Positions 1 through 11,254 of a stretch of DNA of 64,000 nt are shown here, in pieces. Origin of the DNA: Pseudomonas lini (GTDB lineage: Bacteria > Pseudomonadota > Gammaproteobacteria > Pseudomonadales > Pseudomonadaceae); assembly GCF_030812475.1 (NCBI RefSeq), contig NZ_JAUSSR010000001.1, positions 744,001-808,000 of the forward strand. Direction: 5' to 3'. Each line of letters starts with the position of its first letter. The first letter of the stretch is position 1. The notes beneath the pieces were generated by a model. The model had not been told where the DNA came from. It did no database searches and worked only from the letters and a program-made list of their open reading frames with translations. Position numbers and translations under genes: made by a program.

Positions 1-37
1 AATCAACACAGCCGTTAAAGGCGTCATCGCACGAAAA

Positions 38-66
38 GCGAAGGGCACGGACCCTTCGCCTTTTTT
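38..66. terminator. Hairpin with U-tract beside the nuoF stop
   Basis: An 8-bp perfect stem (GCGAAGGG / CCCTTCGC, loop of six) is followed on the plus strand by six T. On the minus strand, the direction of the nuo genes, the same stem is followed by only four T. It sits directly after the nuoF stop codon, where nuoG would be expected next, so it may act as a weak intra-operon attenuator or processing site rather than the end of the operon. Confidence 0.55.
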
Positions 67-72
67 AAAGCG

Positions 73-1428
73 TTAAGCGCCGACTACGATCGGCCTGGCC
101 AGAGGCGGGACGACGGCGCTGGTAGGCGCGATGCCGGCTTCGAACTCGTGGCGGAAGTATTTGATTGCGCTGCCCAACGGCTCCACGGCGCCCGGTGCGT
201 GAGCACAGAAGGTCTTGCCAGGGCCGAGGAAACCGACCAGACCCAGCAGGGTCTCGATGTCGCCGGCTTGCCCTTCACCGTTCTCGATCGCACGCAAGAG
301 CTTGACGCTCCACGGCAGACCGTCACGGCACGGGGTACAGAAACCGCACGACTCACGGGAGAAGAACTCTTCCATGTTGCGCAGCAGTGACACCATGTTG
401 ACGCTGTCGTCCACCGCCATGGCCAGGCCGGTACCCATGCGGGTGCCCACCTTGGCGATGCCGCCGGCGTACATTTGGGCGTCGAGGTGTTCCGGCAACA
501 GGAAGCCGGTGCCGGCGCCGCCTGGCTGCCAGCACTTGAGCGTGTAACCGTCGCGCATGCCGCCGGCGTAGTCTTCGAACAGCTCGCGGCCGGTGACGCC
601 GAACGGCAATTCCCACAGGCCCGGGTTCTTGACCTTGCCGGAGAAGCCCATGAGCTTGGTGCCCATGTCTTCACTGCCTTCACGGGCCAACGATTTGTAC
701 CAGTTCACGCCATCGGCAATGATCGCCGGCACGTTGCACAGGGTCTCGACGTTGTTCACGCAAGTCGGCTTGCCCCACACGCCTACGGCGGCCGGGAAGG
801 GCGGCTTGGAGCGCGGGTTGGCGCGGCGGCCTTCGAGGGAGTTGATCAGTGCGGTTTCTTCACCGCAGATGTAACGCCCGGCGCCGGTGTGGACGAACAG
901 CTCGAAATCAAAACCCGAACCCAGGATATTCTTGCCCAGCAGGCCCGCTGCCTTGGCTTCTTCCACGGCACGGTTCAGGTGCTTGGCGGCGGTGGTGTAT
1001 TCGCCACGCAGGAAGATGTAGCCACGGTAGGTTTTCAGTGCGCGGGCACTGATCAGCATGCCTTCGATCAGCAGATGGGGCAGTTGCTCCATCAGCATCC
1101 GGTCTTTCCAGGTGTTCGGCTCCATTTCATCCGCGTTGCACAGCAGGTAGCGGATGTTGATGGATTCGTCCTTGGGCATCAGGCCCCACTTCACGCCCGT
1201 GGGGAAGCCTGCACCGCCGCGGCCTTTGAGGCCGGCGTCTTTCACGGTCTGGACGATGTCGTCCTGGGCCATGTCGGCGAAAGCCTTGCGCGCGGCGGCG
1301 TAACCGTTCTTGGCCTGGTACTCGTCGAGCCACACGGCTTCGCCGTCGTCACGCAGACGCCAGGTGAGCGGGTGAGTCTCGGCTGACCGCTTGATGCGGT
1401 TGGCAGGTCCGAAGGAAGTCAGGGTCAT
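73..1428 (-). CDS. nuoF: NADH-quinone oxidoreductase subunit F
   Basis: NuoF is the NADH-oxidising subunit of respiratory complex I. It carries FMN and the [4Fe-4S] cluster N3 in the cytoplasmic arm. The 451-residue product has the glycine-rich FMN/NADH loop [10 protein letters not shown] at about residues 69-78, and the cluster ligands in SCGFCTPC (Cys361, 364, 367) plus Cys408. Length and motifs are those of a complete NuoF. The ATG overlaps the nuoE stop by four bases (ATGA), indicating translational coupling within the nuoA-B-CD-E-F operon. nuoG and later subunits must lie beyond the left edge. Confidence 0.97.
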   Translation of the reverse strand: MTLTSFGPANRIKRSAETHPLTWRLRDDGEAVWLDEYQAKNGYAAARKAFADMAQDDIVQTVKDAGLKGRGGAGFPTGVKWGLMPKDESINIRYLLCNADEMEPNTWKDRMLMEQLPHLLIEGMLISARALKTYRGYIFLRGEYTTAAKHLNRAVEEAKAAGLLGKNILGSGFDFELFVHTGAGRYICGEETALINSLEGRRANPRSKPPFPAAVGVWGKPTCVNNVETLCNVPAIIADGVNWYKSLAREGSEDMGTKLMGFSGKVKNPGLWELPFGVTGRELFEDYAGGMRDGYTLKCWQPGGAGTGFLLPEHLDAQMYAGGIAKVGTRMGTGLAMAVDDSVNMVSLLRNMEEFFSRESCGFCTPCRDGLPWSVKLLRAIENGEGQAGDIETLLGLVGFLGPGKTFCAHAPGAVEPLGSAIKYFRHEFEAGIAPTSAVVPPLARPIVVGA

Positions 1429-1922
1429 ACGTAGCCCTCGAGCAATTTGGCAACGCCGGCAGGCTGCACATCACCGAAAGTGTCGTCGTCGATCATCAAC
1501 GCCGGCGCCTTGTCGCAGTTGCCGAGGCAGCAGACCGGCAGCAGGGTGAAACGACCGTCGGCGGTGGTCTGGCCCAGGCCGATGCCCAGCTTGCCCTGGA
1601 TTTCGCTGACAACCGATTCGTGGCCACCGATGTAGCAGACCATGCTGTCGCAGACGCGAATGATGTGACGGCCGACCGGTTGACGGAAGATCTGACTGTA
1701 GAAGGTCGCGACGCCTTCGACGTCGCTCGCCGGGATACCGAGGATCTCGCCGATCGCGTACAGAGCGCCATCAGGCACCCAGCCACGTTCCTTCTGGACG
1801 ATCTTCAGGGCTTCGATCGACGCCGCGCGCGGGTCTTCGTAGTGATGCAGCTCGTGCTCGATGGCCGAGCGCTCGGTTTCGCTCAGGGCGAAACGGTCTG
1901 TCTGGATAAGCGTGCTGTTCAT
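1425..1922 (-). CDS. nuoE: NADH-quinone oxidoreductase subunit E
   Basis: NuoE is the thioredoxin-fold subunit of complex I that binds the [2Fe-2S] cluster N1a next to NuoF. The 165-residue protein has the expected ligand pattern, Cys-x4-Cys in [12 protein letters not shown] and Cys-x3-Cys in [10 protein letters not shown]. It starts with an ATG two bases after the nuoCD stop and overlaps nuoF by four bases, so it is co-translated with both neighbours. Full length; no anomalies seen. Confidence 0.97.
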   Translation of the reverse strand: MNSTLIQTDRFALSETERSAIEHELHHYEDPRAASIEALKIVQKERGWVPDGALYAIGEILGIPASDVEGVATFYSQIFRQPVGRHIIRVCDSMVCYIGGHESVVSEIQGKLGIGLGQTTADGRFTLLPVCCLGNCDKAPALMIDDDTFGDVQPAGVAKLLEGYV

Positions 1923-1924
1923 GC

Positions 1925-3715
<1,791 letters not shown>

Positions 3716-3781
3716 TTATCGCTTTCGGTCAACGTAAAGAATGAAGCCAGGTTCTCGTTCTATAAAAGAAGCAGATCTGGA

Positions 3782-4456
3782 TCAGACTTCGTCGGGGCTG
3801 CGCAGGTTGGTGACTGCGATTCGCTGTTCGCGGCGCTGTTCCTTCTGCGAAGGCATCTCGGCGCGATACACGCCTTGATCACCGACGACCCAGGAAAGCG
3901 GACGACGCTCCTGTCCAATCGACTCCTGCAACAGCATCAAGCCTTGCAGGAAAGCCTCGGGGCGGGGCGGGCAGCCAGGCACGTAGACGTCCACGGGCAG
4001 GAACTTGTCCACCCCTTGAACGACGGAGTAGATGTCGTACATGCCACCGGAGTTGGCGCACGAACCCATGGAGATGACCCATTTAGGTTCGAGCATTTGC
4101 TCGTAGAGACGCTGAATGATCGGCGCCATCTTGATGAAGCAGGTACCGGCGATAACCATGAAATCCGCCTGGCGCGGCGATGCCCGGATAACCTCGGCGC
4201 CAAAGCGCGCGATGTCGTGGGGCGCCGTGAAGGCGGTGGTCATTTCCACGTAGCAGCACGAAAGACCGAAGTTATACGGCCACAGGGAGTTCTTGCGCCC
4301 CCAGTTGATCGTGCCGTTAAGCACGTCTTCGAGCTTGCCCATGAAGATGTTTTTGTGGACTTGATCTTCTAACGGATCGGAAACGGTTTCCCGCTGGCCG
4401 ATCGGATACTGCTCGTTAGGAGCATCGGGGTCGATCCTGGTGAGATTGTATTGCAT
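3782..4456 (-). CDS. nuoB: NADH-quinone oxidoreductase subunit B
   Basis: NuoB binds the terminal [4Fe-4S] cluster N2 that hands electrons to ubiquinone. The ligands are visible: the tandem Cys in LSCCYVEM, Cys in GSCANSGG and Cys in VPGCPPRP. I start it at the ATG of MQYNLTR (224 residues), preceded by GAGG eight bases upstream. The in-frame TTG two codons earlier lacks any advantage. It lies ten bases after nuoA and is part of the same operon. Confidence 0.96.
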   Translation of the reverse strand: MQYNLTRIDPDAPNEQYPIGQRETVSDPLEDQVHKNIFMGKLEDVLNGTINWGRKNSLWPYNFGLSCCYVEMTTAFTAPHDIARFGAEVIRASPRQADFMVIAGTCFIKMAPIIQRLYEQMLEPKWVISMGSCANSGGMYDIYSVVQGVDKFLPVDVYVPGCPPRPEAFLQGLMLLQESIGQERRPLSWVVGDQGVYRAEMPSQKEQRREQRIAVTNLRSPDEV

Positions 4457-4466
4457 TGCCAAAGCC

Positions 4467-4880
4467 TCATTGTTTCAGCTTCGCCTGCCGCTTGCGACGA
4501 GCTTCCGGAGCCCAGTCAAGGGCGCCCACTCGGAACAGGTAGACAAGACCTGCCAACAGAATTGCTATGAAAACGAGAGCTTCGACGAATCCGGTCCAGC
4601 CGCTTTCGCGGACGGACACAGACCAGGCAAAGAGAAAAAGGGCTTCGATATCGAAGATCACGAAGAGCATCGCGACCAGATAGAATTTGGCTGAGAGCCG
4701 CAAGCGGGCGCCACCTGTAGGTAGCATGCCCGACTCGAACGGTTCGTTTTTGCTGCGGCCCCAGGCTTTTGACCCGAGGAGGCTGGAGACGCCGAGCATG
4801 AAGGCGCACAGGCCGACAACGCCCAGAAGGAAAATGGCAAAGCCCCAGTTGTGGGCCATGAGTCCTGTCGCTTCGGGCAT
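4467..4880 (-). CDS. nuoA: NADH-quinone oxidoreductase subunit A
   Basis: NuoA is a small three-helix membrane subunit of complex I and the first gene of the nuo operon. The 137-residue product contains the conserved FESGMLP...[27 protein letters not shown] region, including the acidic residues of the second and third helices. The reading frame stays open 35 codons further upstream. I chose the ATG of [14 protein letters not shown] because AAGGA lies just upstream and the length then matches the family. The operon promoter should lie in the following 850-bp gap. Confidence 0.95.
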   Translation of the reverse strand: MPEATGLMAHNWGFAIFLLGVVGLCAFMLGVSSLLGSKAWGRSKNEPFESGMLPTGGARLRLSAKFYLVAMLFVIFDIEALFLFAWSVSVRESGWTGFVEALVFIAILLAGLVYLFRVGALDWAPEARRKRQAKLKQ

Positions 4881-5728
4881 GCTGGAAATCCTTAACAGAG
4901 AGCAAAGGTCTCTGAGCTTGAAAAAGAAACAACGCAGTGACGATATGTCGCAGCAATCGATCCCGCTGATTTTATGGCTAAACACCCAGCAAGTAAAATT
5001 CAGATAGCGAAATTATTGGGCGGAATAAGGACATCGCAGACGTCCGGGACCCTGTAACCCATGCGTGGCGGGCATTAGCCGGTTTTTCGTTAAATATGTT
5101 TTGTAAGAAATGTAACGAACATTTTTCGAGCTAAATGATAATCAATATTGTTTGCCGTGGTTTTTAAACTGGTTGGCGCAGGAGTGAGTGGGAAGTTGCC
5201 TTATAAGCGGATTACTGCAAGTAGCGGCCAGGGACGTTTTACCTTGATTTGCTGCCTGAGAAACTGCGCTGGATCAATGTGTTCCCCACCGTGATCGTGC
5301 TGCGACACAAACCTCTGCCGGCGCTGGCTGGTCGGACCGCCGCACCGCGGCGAAGAGGCCCGAAAACCCTCCCGGACGGTCATTGACTGTGCTTGGCGCG
5401 GCGGTTGGTGGTTTCCAGGAAGGTTCCTACAGGCCATTCATCTGCAGGCGAAGGGCTTTTCTGAATGTTGCTAAAAGTCGGATGTGTGGCTTGATCGTGC
5501 CCTGTTGCCAGGTAGTCTCGGTGGCTGGACGGTTTTTGTCATAGGTTTGTTGGCCTGGATGCGTCATGAGCCGCTTGGCCAATGACTGGCGTGATGGTCG
5601 TGCCTGAGTTCAGTGACCGTGTCGCTCTCGGTTCCTGTCACTGCCTAATGAAATCGACTCGCCATCTGTAAGGAATTGAGCCGAGCGAGTCATTTGTCGT
5701 TCAGCTCCAGCAATGTCAAGGAACCTCT
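4881..5728. other. Long intergenic gap nuoA / leuS-like gene
   Basis: About 850 bp without a convincing gene. Short open frames (for example 5201-5437 minus) have no recognisable protein character. The nuoA-proximal 250 bp is AT-rich and should carry the nuo promoter. A Fur-like box lies at 5131-5149. The remainder (5150-5700) looks like decayed or non-coding sequence. The leuS-like gene is preceded by an AAGGA ribosome binding site at its right end. Confidence 0.5.
5131..5149. promoter_or_regulatory. Possible Fur box
   Basis: The 19-mer CTAAATGATAATCAATATT matches the classical Fur consensus (GATAATGATAATCATTATC) at 14 of 19 positions, with an unbroken run ATGATAATCA. It is about 250 bp upstream of nuoA and 580 bp upstream of the leuS-like gene. 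No iron-uptake gene is adjacent, so it may act on nuo, be a relic of a lost gene, or be chance in an AT-rich stretch. Confidence 0.3.
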
Positions 5729-8314
5729 ATGCGACCGCAATATGATCCAGCCTGGGTAGAAAGTACGGCGCAGGCCAAATGGCTTGAAGATGATGTATTC
5801 AGGGCGGTCGAAGATCAAAGTCGGCCGAAGTTTTATGCCTGCTCGATGCTTCCCTATCCATCGGGAAAGTTGCATATGGGGCATGTTCGTAACTATACGA
5901 TCAACGACATGTTGGCCCGTCATTTACGCATGAAAGGGTTCAATGTCCTGATGCCGATGGGGTGGGACGCTTTCGGTTTGCCGGCAGAGAATGCGGCCAT
6001 GCAGTCGGGTGTTTCTCCCGCCGAGTGGACGCGGCTGAACATTGCGGACATGAAGGCGCAAATGCAGCCGTTGGGACTGGCTTTCGACTGGTCGCGCGAG
6101 ATCGCCACCTGCGACCCGCAGTATTATAAATGGAGTCAGTGGTTCTTCCTCAAGCTGCTGGAAAAGGGCGTGGCCTACAAGAAAACCCAGACAGTCAACT
6201 GGGATCCTGTCGACCAGACGGTGCTGGCCAATGAGCAGGTGATCGAAGGTCGGGGCTGGCGCTCGGGGGCGCTGGTCGAGAAGCGGGAAATTCCGGGGTA
6301 CTACCTGCGTATCACGCAGTATGCCGAAGAGTTGCTGTCAGCCATCGACACACTGGATGGCTGGCCCGACAGGGTGCGCACCATGCAGCGCAACTGGATC
6401 GGCAAGGCGAGCGGGGTTCGTCTGGCATTTGCCCACCGGATCCGGGATGCGTCGGATCAGCTGATCGATGCAGGCAAGCTGTGGGTGTTCACAATCCGCG
6501 TGGATACGCTCATGGGGGTGACCTTCTGTGCCATTTCTCCCGGGCATGCACTGGCCAGGCGTGCTCTGGAACTCGATCCGCACCTGGAGTCGCAGGTGAA
6601 GGCATGTCGCCAGGCGGCAGAGGCCGGTCCGGCCTCCAGTGCCCAGGTCAGGATCGGCGTTCCCAGCGGTTTGCACGTCGAGCACCCGTTGACCGGTGAG
6701 CCCGTCGCCCTGTGGATTACCAGCTACGTGCTCAGCGAATATGGGGAAGGCGCCTTGATGGCCGTGCCTGCCCACGACGAGCGTGACTTCGACTTTGCCA
6801 ATCAATACGGGTTGCCTGTTCGCCAGGTCATTGCTTGCGACGATCAGGTCTATGACTTTCAAGACTGGTCAGACAGCCATGCCAGTCGGGACGGTTATCT
6901 CATCAATTCCGGCGCCTACGACGGGCTGACAGTCACACAGGCCGCCCAGGCCATCGTCGCGGCGTTGGTTGAACGTGGGATGGGTGAGGAAGCCATCACC
7001 TGGCGCCTGCGCGATTGGGGGATTTCACGGCAACGTTACTGGGGGACCCCAATCCCCATCATCCGTTGTGAACACTGTGGCGACGTCCCGGTACCTTATT
7101 CGGATCTGCCGGTGGTGTTACCGACCGATTGCATTCCCGACGGCAGCGCAAATCCGTTGCTGGCGCATGACGGGTTTCGCCAGGTGGCTTGCCCTCGTTG
7201 CGCGGCTCCGGCGCTACGGGAAACGGACACCATGGATACCTTCGTCGACTCGAGCTGGTATTTCATGCGTTATTGCGACCCCGACAGTGATTCCGCGATG
7301 GTAGGGCCCGGCAGCCGATACTGGATGCCCATCGATCAATACATCGGCGGTATCGAGCATGCGGTGCTGCATTTGCTGTACGCCAGGTTCTGGACCCGGG
7401 CGATGCGGGATGAAAGGCTGGTGGCGTTCAGCGAACCGTTCAAGAACCTTTTCACCCAAGGCATGCTGTTGCGGGAAAGTTATTACCGCAAAGCGGAAGA
7501 TGGCAGTCGGCGATGGTTTTATCCGGCGCAGGTGACGGTCGAGTACGATGAAAGAAGTCGCCCGGTAAGGGCGACGGCGCTTGAGGACGGTTTGCCTGTC
7601 ATCATCGGCGGCGTGGAGAAAATGTCCAAGTCAAAGAACAACGTCGTCGAGCCGAAGGACATCATCGACAGGTTCGGCGCCGACACTGCTCGTTTGTTTA
7701 CCATTTTCGCAGGACCTCCCGACCAGGACACGATCTGGAGCGACAGTGGGGTTGAAGGGGCTTATCGCTTTCTGCGGCGGCTATGGACGTTTGCCTATGA
7801 AGATCAAGCACGGGAGGACGATCGGGTTGAGGGCGTAAACGAATCCAGACGCGTGCGCTTTGAGATGCATTGCTTGCTAAGGCAGATCAACAACGATTAC
7901 GAGCGGATGCAATACAACACCGTCGTTTCGGGGGCGATGAAGATGCTCAAGGTGCTGGAGGGAGGCAGGTCGGCCGGCCCGCAGGCGGCCCGCGAGGGAA
8001 TGTCGATCCTGTTGCTGGTCCTTTATCCCGTGACGCCGCACATCGCCCAGGCACTCTGGTCGCAACTGGGTTTCCCAGGTGACATCTACGACTCCTCGTG
8101 GCCCGTGCCGGACAACGAAGCCTTGAAGCAGGACGAAGTACAGATGATGGTGCAAGTCAACGGCAAGTTGCGTGGGAACATCATGATCCAGGTTGATGCC
8201 GATCACGACGCAATACGGATCCGGGCGTTGGCTGATCCAGTGTTGTGCGGTTATCTGGAAGGCGCGGGCAGGATGATCGTGGTGCCCAACCGACTGGTTA
8301 ACTTCGTCATCTGA
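5729..8314 (+). CDS. Leucyl-tRNA synthetase, probable second copy
   Basis: A complete class I leucyl-tRNA synthetase of 861 residues. The HIGH-type motif HMGH is at residues 49-52 and KMSKS at 631-635. The CP1 editing domain, a Cys-pair zinc module (CEHC...CPRC) and the C-terminal VNGKLRG region are all present. The threonine-rich editing motif, TTRPDT in E. coli and in housekeeping Pseudomonas LeuRS as I recall it, reads TIRVDT here (residues 255-260). The editing Asp context HDERDF is kept. In Pseudomonas the housekeeping leuS normally sits with lptE/holA, and this spot between nuoA and aceA is not its usual place. I therefore infer a paralogue, perhaps conferring insensitivity to a LeuRS inhibitor. 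The RBS is AAGGA, eight bases before the ATG. Confidence 0.88.
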   Translation: MRPQYDPAWVESTAQAKWLEDDVFRAVEDQSRPKFYACSMLPYPSGKLHMGHVRNYTINDMLARHLRMKGFNVLMPMGWDAFGLPAENAAMQSGVSPAEWTRLNIADMKAQMQPLGLAFDWSREIATCDPQYYKWSQWFFLKLLEKGVAYKKTQTVNWDPVDQTVLANEQVIEGRGWRSGALVEKREIPGYYLRITQYAEELLSAIDTLDGWPDRVRTMQRNWIGKASGVRLAFAHRIRDASDQLIDAGKLWVFTIRVDTLMGVTFCAISPGHALARRALELDPHLESQVKACRQAAEAGPASSAQVRIGVPSGLHVEHPLTGEPVALWITSYVLSEYGEGALMAVPAHDERDFDFANQYGLPVRQVIACDDQVYDFQDWSDSHASRDGYLINSGAYDGLTVTQAAQAIVAALVERGMGEEAITWRLRDWGISRQRYWGTPIPIIRCEHCGDVPVPYSDLPVVLPTDCIPDGSANPLLAHDGFRQVACPRCAAPALRETDTMDTFVDSSWYFMRYCDPDSDSAMVGPGSRYWMPIDQYIGGIEHAVLHLLYARFWTRAMRDERLVAFSEPFKNLFTQGMLLRESYYRKAEDGSRRWFYPAQVTVEYDERSRPVRATALEDGLPVIIGGVEKMSKSKNNVVEPKDIIDRFGADTARLFTIFAGPPDQDTIWSDSGVEGAYRFLRRLWTFAYEDQAREDDRVEGVNESRRVRFEMHCLLRQINNDYERMQYNTVVSGAMKMLKVLEGGRSAGPQAAREGMSILLLVLYPVTPHIAQALWSQLGFPGDIYDSSWPVPDNEALKQDEVQMMVQVNGKLRGNIMIQVDADHDAIRIRALADPVLCGYLEGAGRMIVVPNRLVNFVI

Positions 8315-8340
8315 TTCCTGGTCGCTCACTCCGCTGCCCC

Positions 8341-8564
8341 CTGTAGGAGCTGGCATGCCGGCGAAGAGGTCATCACATTCAACATCTTGTTACCTGTGGC
8401 ACCGCATTCGCTGGCAAGCCAGCTCCTGCATGATCACCTGCGTGCTGATGAATTGTGGTCAACGCCGAACTCTGTAGGAGCCGGCTTGCCGGCGAAGGCG
8501 TCTTCATGGGCGCCACAAGGCTCGAGGCCGCCTTCGCTGGCAAGCCAGCTCCTACAGGGGGGGA
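8341..8564. repeat. Two REPIN-type inverted repeat pairs
   Basis: Four REP units of the GTAGGAGC-(T/C)GGC-TTGCC-GGCGAAG type: forward at about 8341-8370, reverse at 8405-8432, forward at 8473-8500 and reverse at 8533-8564. Each forward/reverse couple forms a REPIN-like hairpin. They fill the gap between the leuS-like gene and the aceA terminator. Such elements are non-autonomous repeats mobilised by RAYT transposases in Pseudomonas. Confidence 0.8.
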
Positions 8565-8572
8565 TCGCAGGC

Positions 8573-8601
8573 AAAAAAACGCCCCGAACCAGTCGGGGCG
8601 T
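8573..8601 (-). terminator. Rho-independent terminator of aceA
   Basis: On the minus strand a GC-rich hairpin (CGCCCCGA / TCGGGGCG) is followed by seven T. It lies about 60 bp after the aceA stop codon. Confidence 0.85.
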
Positions 8602-8659
8602 CAGTTGTGCGACGTTGCGGTTAGCTTTCTATTCGATCCGCAACGGCCGTTTGCTCAGA

Positions 8660-9985
8660 TCAGTGGAACTGTTCTTCTTCAGTCGAACCGGTCAGCGCGG
8701 TCACCGAAGACGAACCACCCTGGATCACGGTGGTCATGTCGTCGAAGTAGCCGGTACCCACTTCCTGCTGGTGAGCCACGAAGGTGTAACCCTTGGCCGC
8801 GTCAGCGAACTCTTGCTCTTGCAGCTTCACGTAGGCAGTCATGTCGTTGCGGGCGTAGTCGTGCGCCAGGTTGAACATGCTGTGCCACATGTTGTGAATG
8901 CCGGCCAGGGTGATGAACTGGTGCTTGTAACCCATGGCGGACAGTTCGCGCTGGAACTTGGCGATGGTCGCGTCGTCCAGGTTTTTCTTCCAGTTGAAGG
9001 AAGGCGAGCAGTTGTACGACAGCAGTTGGTCCGGGTATTCCTTTTTGATCGCTTCGGCGAAGCGACGAGCCTCGTCCAGGTCCGGCTTGGCGGTTTCGCA
9101 CCAGATCAGGTCGGCATACGGCGCGTAGGCCAGGCCGCGAGCGATGGCCTGGTCGAGACCGGCGCGCACTTTGTAGAAGCCTTCCTGGGTACGTTCGCCA
9201 GTCACGAACGGCTGGTCGTACGGGTCGCAATCGGAGGTCAGCAGGTCAGCCGCGTTGGCGTCGGTGCGGGCCAGGATGATGGTCGGCGTGCCGGCCACGT
9301 CAGCTGCCAGGCGAGCAGCGGTCAGCTTCTGTACGGCTTCCTGGGTGGGTACCAGTACCTTGCCGCCCATGTGGCCGCATTTTTTCACCGAAGCCAGCTG
9401 GTCTTCGAAGTGAACGCCGGCGGCGCCTGCTTCGATCATGCTCTTCATCAGCTCGTAGGCGTTGAGAACGCCGCCGAAACCGGCTTCGGCGTCAGCCACG
9501 ATCGGCGCGAAGTAGTCGATGTAACCTTCGTCGCCCGGGCCTTTGCCGGCTTTCCACTGGATCTGGTCGGCGCGACGGAACGAGTTGTTGATGCGCTTGA
9601 CCACGGTTGGAACCGAATCCACCGGGTACAGCGACTGATCGGGGTACATCGATTCGGCGGAGTTGTTGTCCGCAGCCACTTGCCAGCCCGACAGGTAGAT
9701 CGCCTGGATACCGGCCTTGACTTGTTGTACAGCCTGGCCGCCGGTGAGGGCGCCCATGCAGTTGACGAAATCTTTCTCTGGGCGGAAGGACGGCTTGGCA
9801 CCCTGGGTCACCAGGTTCCACAGCTTCTCGGCGCCGAGTTTTGCAAAGGTGTGCTCAGGTTGAACCGAGCCACGCAGGCGGACGACGTCAGCAGCGGAGT
9901 AAGCGCGTGTCACGCCTTTCCAGCGTGGGTTTTCAGCCCAGTCTTTTTCGAGGGCTGCAATTTGCTGTTCGCGTGTCAGTGCCAT
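8660..9985 (-). CDS. aceA: Isocitrate lyase
   Basis: Isocitrate lyase splits isocitrate into glyoxylate and succinate, the first step of the glyoxylate shunt needed for growth on acetate, fatty acids or C2 compounds. The 441-residue protein has the signature KKCGHMGG with catalytic Cys203. It also has the family blocks [30 protein letters not shown] and [16 protein letters not shown]. It is monocistronic, ends at a strong terminator, and has a long leader with an operator-like inverted repeat. Its presence near icd/idh places both branches of isocitrate metabolism in one 12-kb stretch. Confidence 0.97.
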   Translation of the reverse strand: MALTREQQIAALEKDWAENPRWKGVTRAYSAADVVRLRGSVQPEHTFAKLGAEKLWNLVTQGAKPSFRPEKDFVNCMGALTGGQAVQQVKAGIQAIYLSGWQVAADNNSAESMYPDQSLYPVDSVPTVVKRINNSFRRADQIQWKAGKGPGDEGYIDYFAPIVADAEAGFGGVLNAYELMKSMIEAGAAGVHFEDQLASVKKCGHMGGKVLVPTQEAVQKLTAARLAADVAGTPTIILARTDANAADLLTSDCDPYDQPFVTGERTQEGFYKVRAGLDQAIARGLAYAPYADLIWCETAKPDLDEARRFAEAIKKEYPDQLLSYNCSPSFNWKKNLDDATIAKFQRELSAMGYKHQFITLAGIHNMWHSMFNLAHDYARNDMTAYVKLQEQEFADAAKGYTFVAHQQEVGTGYFDDMTTVIQGGSSSVTALTGSTEEEQFH

Positions 9986-10350
9986 GGAGATAAACCTCGT
10001 CGCGTCTTTTACGGAAAGTTGTTCTGCGGTGGAAAACTCATGCTCGCTGACCAGAAGCTTAGGCGGTCAAGTCGAATTCGGCGGGGTTGGCGACGGGATG
10101 AACGATGGCTCGAGGGGAAGTGAGCAGGTAAGGGCGAACTGGCGAGCGCATTCGGGCGTCGTGGGCCTTGATACGAACTTCAGTGTGATGCCGGGTTTAC
10201 CTAATTACGCTTCCGTCCCTCGGGACAACTTCGTTCCAGTCGGCAACCTCGTCAAACACACCTTGTGGGCGGTACAGACACGAAGCGGTTCGCGGGGTAG
10301 ATGCGAACATCGCTTCGAAGGCCCTTGCCAGGGCCCCTGATTAGCGGGAG
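9986..10350 (-). other. Long 5' leader of aceA
   Basis: If the promoter proposed at 10358-10386 is right, the aceA mRNA has a leader of about 365 nt. It contains a stable hairpin around 10319-10336 (GGCCCTTGCCAGGGCC core) and an imperfect inverted repeat based on CGAAGCG near 10279-10320. No leader ORF is convincing. The function of the leader is unknown. Confidence 0.35.
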
Positions 10351-10357
10351 CGAGGCC

Positions 10358-10386
10358 ATCATGCCTTTGCTTTTTTGTATCGTCAA
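10358..10386 (-). promoter_or_regulatory. Candidate sigma-70 promoter of aceA
   Basis: On the minus strand TTGACG (10381-10386) and CATGAT (10358-10363) are separated by exactly 17 bp. The -35 box matches the consensus in five of six positions and the -10 in four. It lies immediately downstream of the operator-like inverted repeat at 10393-10418. Confidence 0.5.
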
Positions 10387-10392
10387 ACGTTT

Positions 10393-10418
10393 TGTAGTGC
10401 TTTTTTTATGGCACTACA
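10393..10418. promoter_or_regulatory. Operator-like inverted repeat upstream of aceA
   Basis: Perfect 8-bp inverted repeat TGTAGTGC / GCACTACA with ten bases between, equivalent to TGTAGT-N14-ACTACA. Half-sites TGTAGT/ACTACA are those described for the RpiR-family regulator RccR of Pseudomonas, which controls aceA among other central carbon genes. The assignment is by similarity only; spacing in known sites varies between promoters. Confidence 0.5.
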
Positions 10419-10458
10419 TCTTTGGTCTAATACGACTAATCAGTCAGTTTTCGGTGAT

Positions 10459-11220
10459 TCAGTCCAAAGTATCGACTTTCACCCGCAGGGTCATGTCATC
10501 CCGGCCCTGGGTCGAGTAGCTGCGGGTCAGGCCCTGTTTATCTGCCTGGGTCTGGCGATTCACGCCGGCCAGGGTGATCCATTCGCCCAGGCGTCCCGTG
10601 ACAGTTGTGTCGGTACTTTGCACATTCACTACATCGGGGCGTTCCTGGCTGATGCGGTCACGATTGGTGCTGATCGCCAAGTGAACGGTTTCGCCGGTGA
10701 CGCTGGCAGTGACGTAGAAACCCTGGGTGACGTTGCGGTATTCGGTCTGGCTGCGCAGGTCACCGTACGAGTCGGTCTGGGTGCTGGTCAGCGGCACGCT
10801 CTGGCCGACCTGAATCAGGGCGGGTGCGCCTTCGCTCGCCTGGATTTGCTGGATGCCGCCGTCGCGGCTGTCGGTGCTGCGGCTGATGATGCGGGTCTGA
10901 CCTGGCTTGACGCCGTTGACCGAATAAACCTGCTCGCCCTGGACATTGTTTTCGGAGGTGTCGACGGTGATCAGCAGGCGTTTGGGTGCGGTATCGAGTT
11001 GGGCGATAAGGGCTTTAAGTTCGTCGATCTTGCGTTGATCGGCATTGATGATCAGCTGGTTGCCATAGGCGCTGACCTGGCCTTCCTTGCCGATGAAGTC
11101 CTGCGCCATCGGCAGCATGTCGGCGCTGGTGTGGTAGTTCAGGGGCACGATCTCGGTGGCGGCCATGACCGAAACACTGCAGGTCAGTAGCAGTGTGGTG
11201 AGGAGGGTGCGTAGGGACAT
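10459..11220 (-). CDS. Secretin-domain periplasmic protein
   Basis: A 253-residue exported protein with the signal peptide MSLRTLLTTLLLTCSVSVMAA. It is followed by an N0/STN-like module (TEIVPLNYHTSADMLPMAQDFIGKEGQVSAYGNQLIINADQRKIDELKALIAQLD) that resembles the short repeat domains of type II/III secretins. The outer-membrane secretin beta-barrel domain is absent. It is therefore a secretin-like periplasmic protein of unknown role, a conserved neighbour of aceA in Pseudomonas. I start it at the ATG of MSLRTLL, the first with a signal peptide and with GGAG upstream; the frame is open a further 64 codons. Confidence 0.75.
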   Translation of the reverse strand: MSLRTLLTTLLLTCSVSVMAATEIVPLNYHTSADMLPMAQDFIGKEGQVSAYGNQLIINADQRKIDELKALIAQLDTAPKRLLITVDTSENNVQGEQVYSVNGVKPGQTRIISRSTDSRDGGIQQIQASEGAPALIQVGQSVPLTSTQTDSYGDLRSQTEYRNVTQGFYVTASVTGETVHLAISTNRDRISQERPDVVNVQSTDTTVTGRLGEWITLAGVNRQTQADKQGLTRSYSTQGRDDMTLRVKVDTLD

Positions 11221-11254
11221 GTCCGTTATCTCCGGCCTTGTGATTTTTTTTATG

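Noticed and set aside
5201..5437. 78-codon minus-strand frame in the nuoA/leuS gap
   Set aside because: No recognisable motif, biased composition, and no ribosome binding site.
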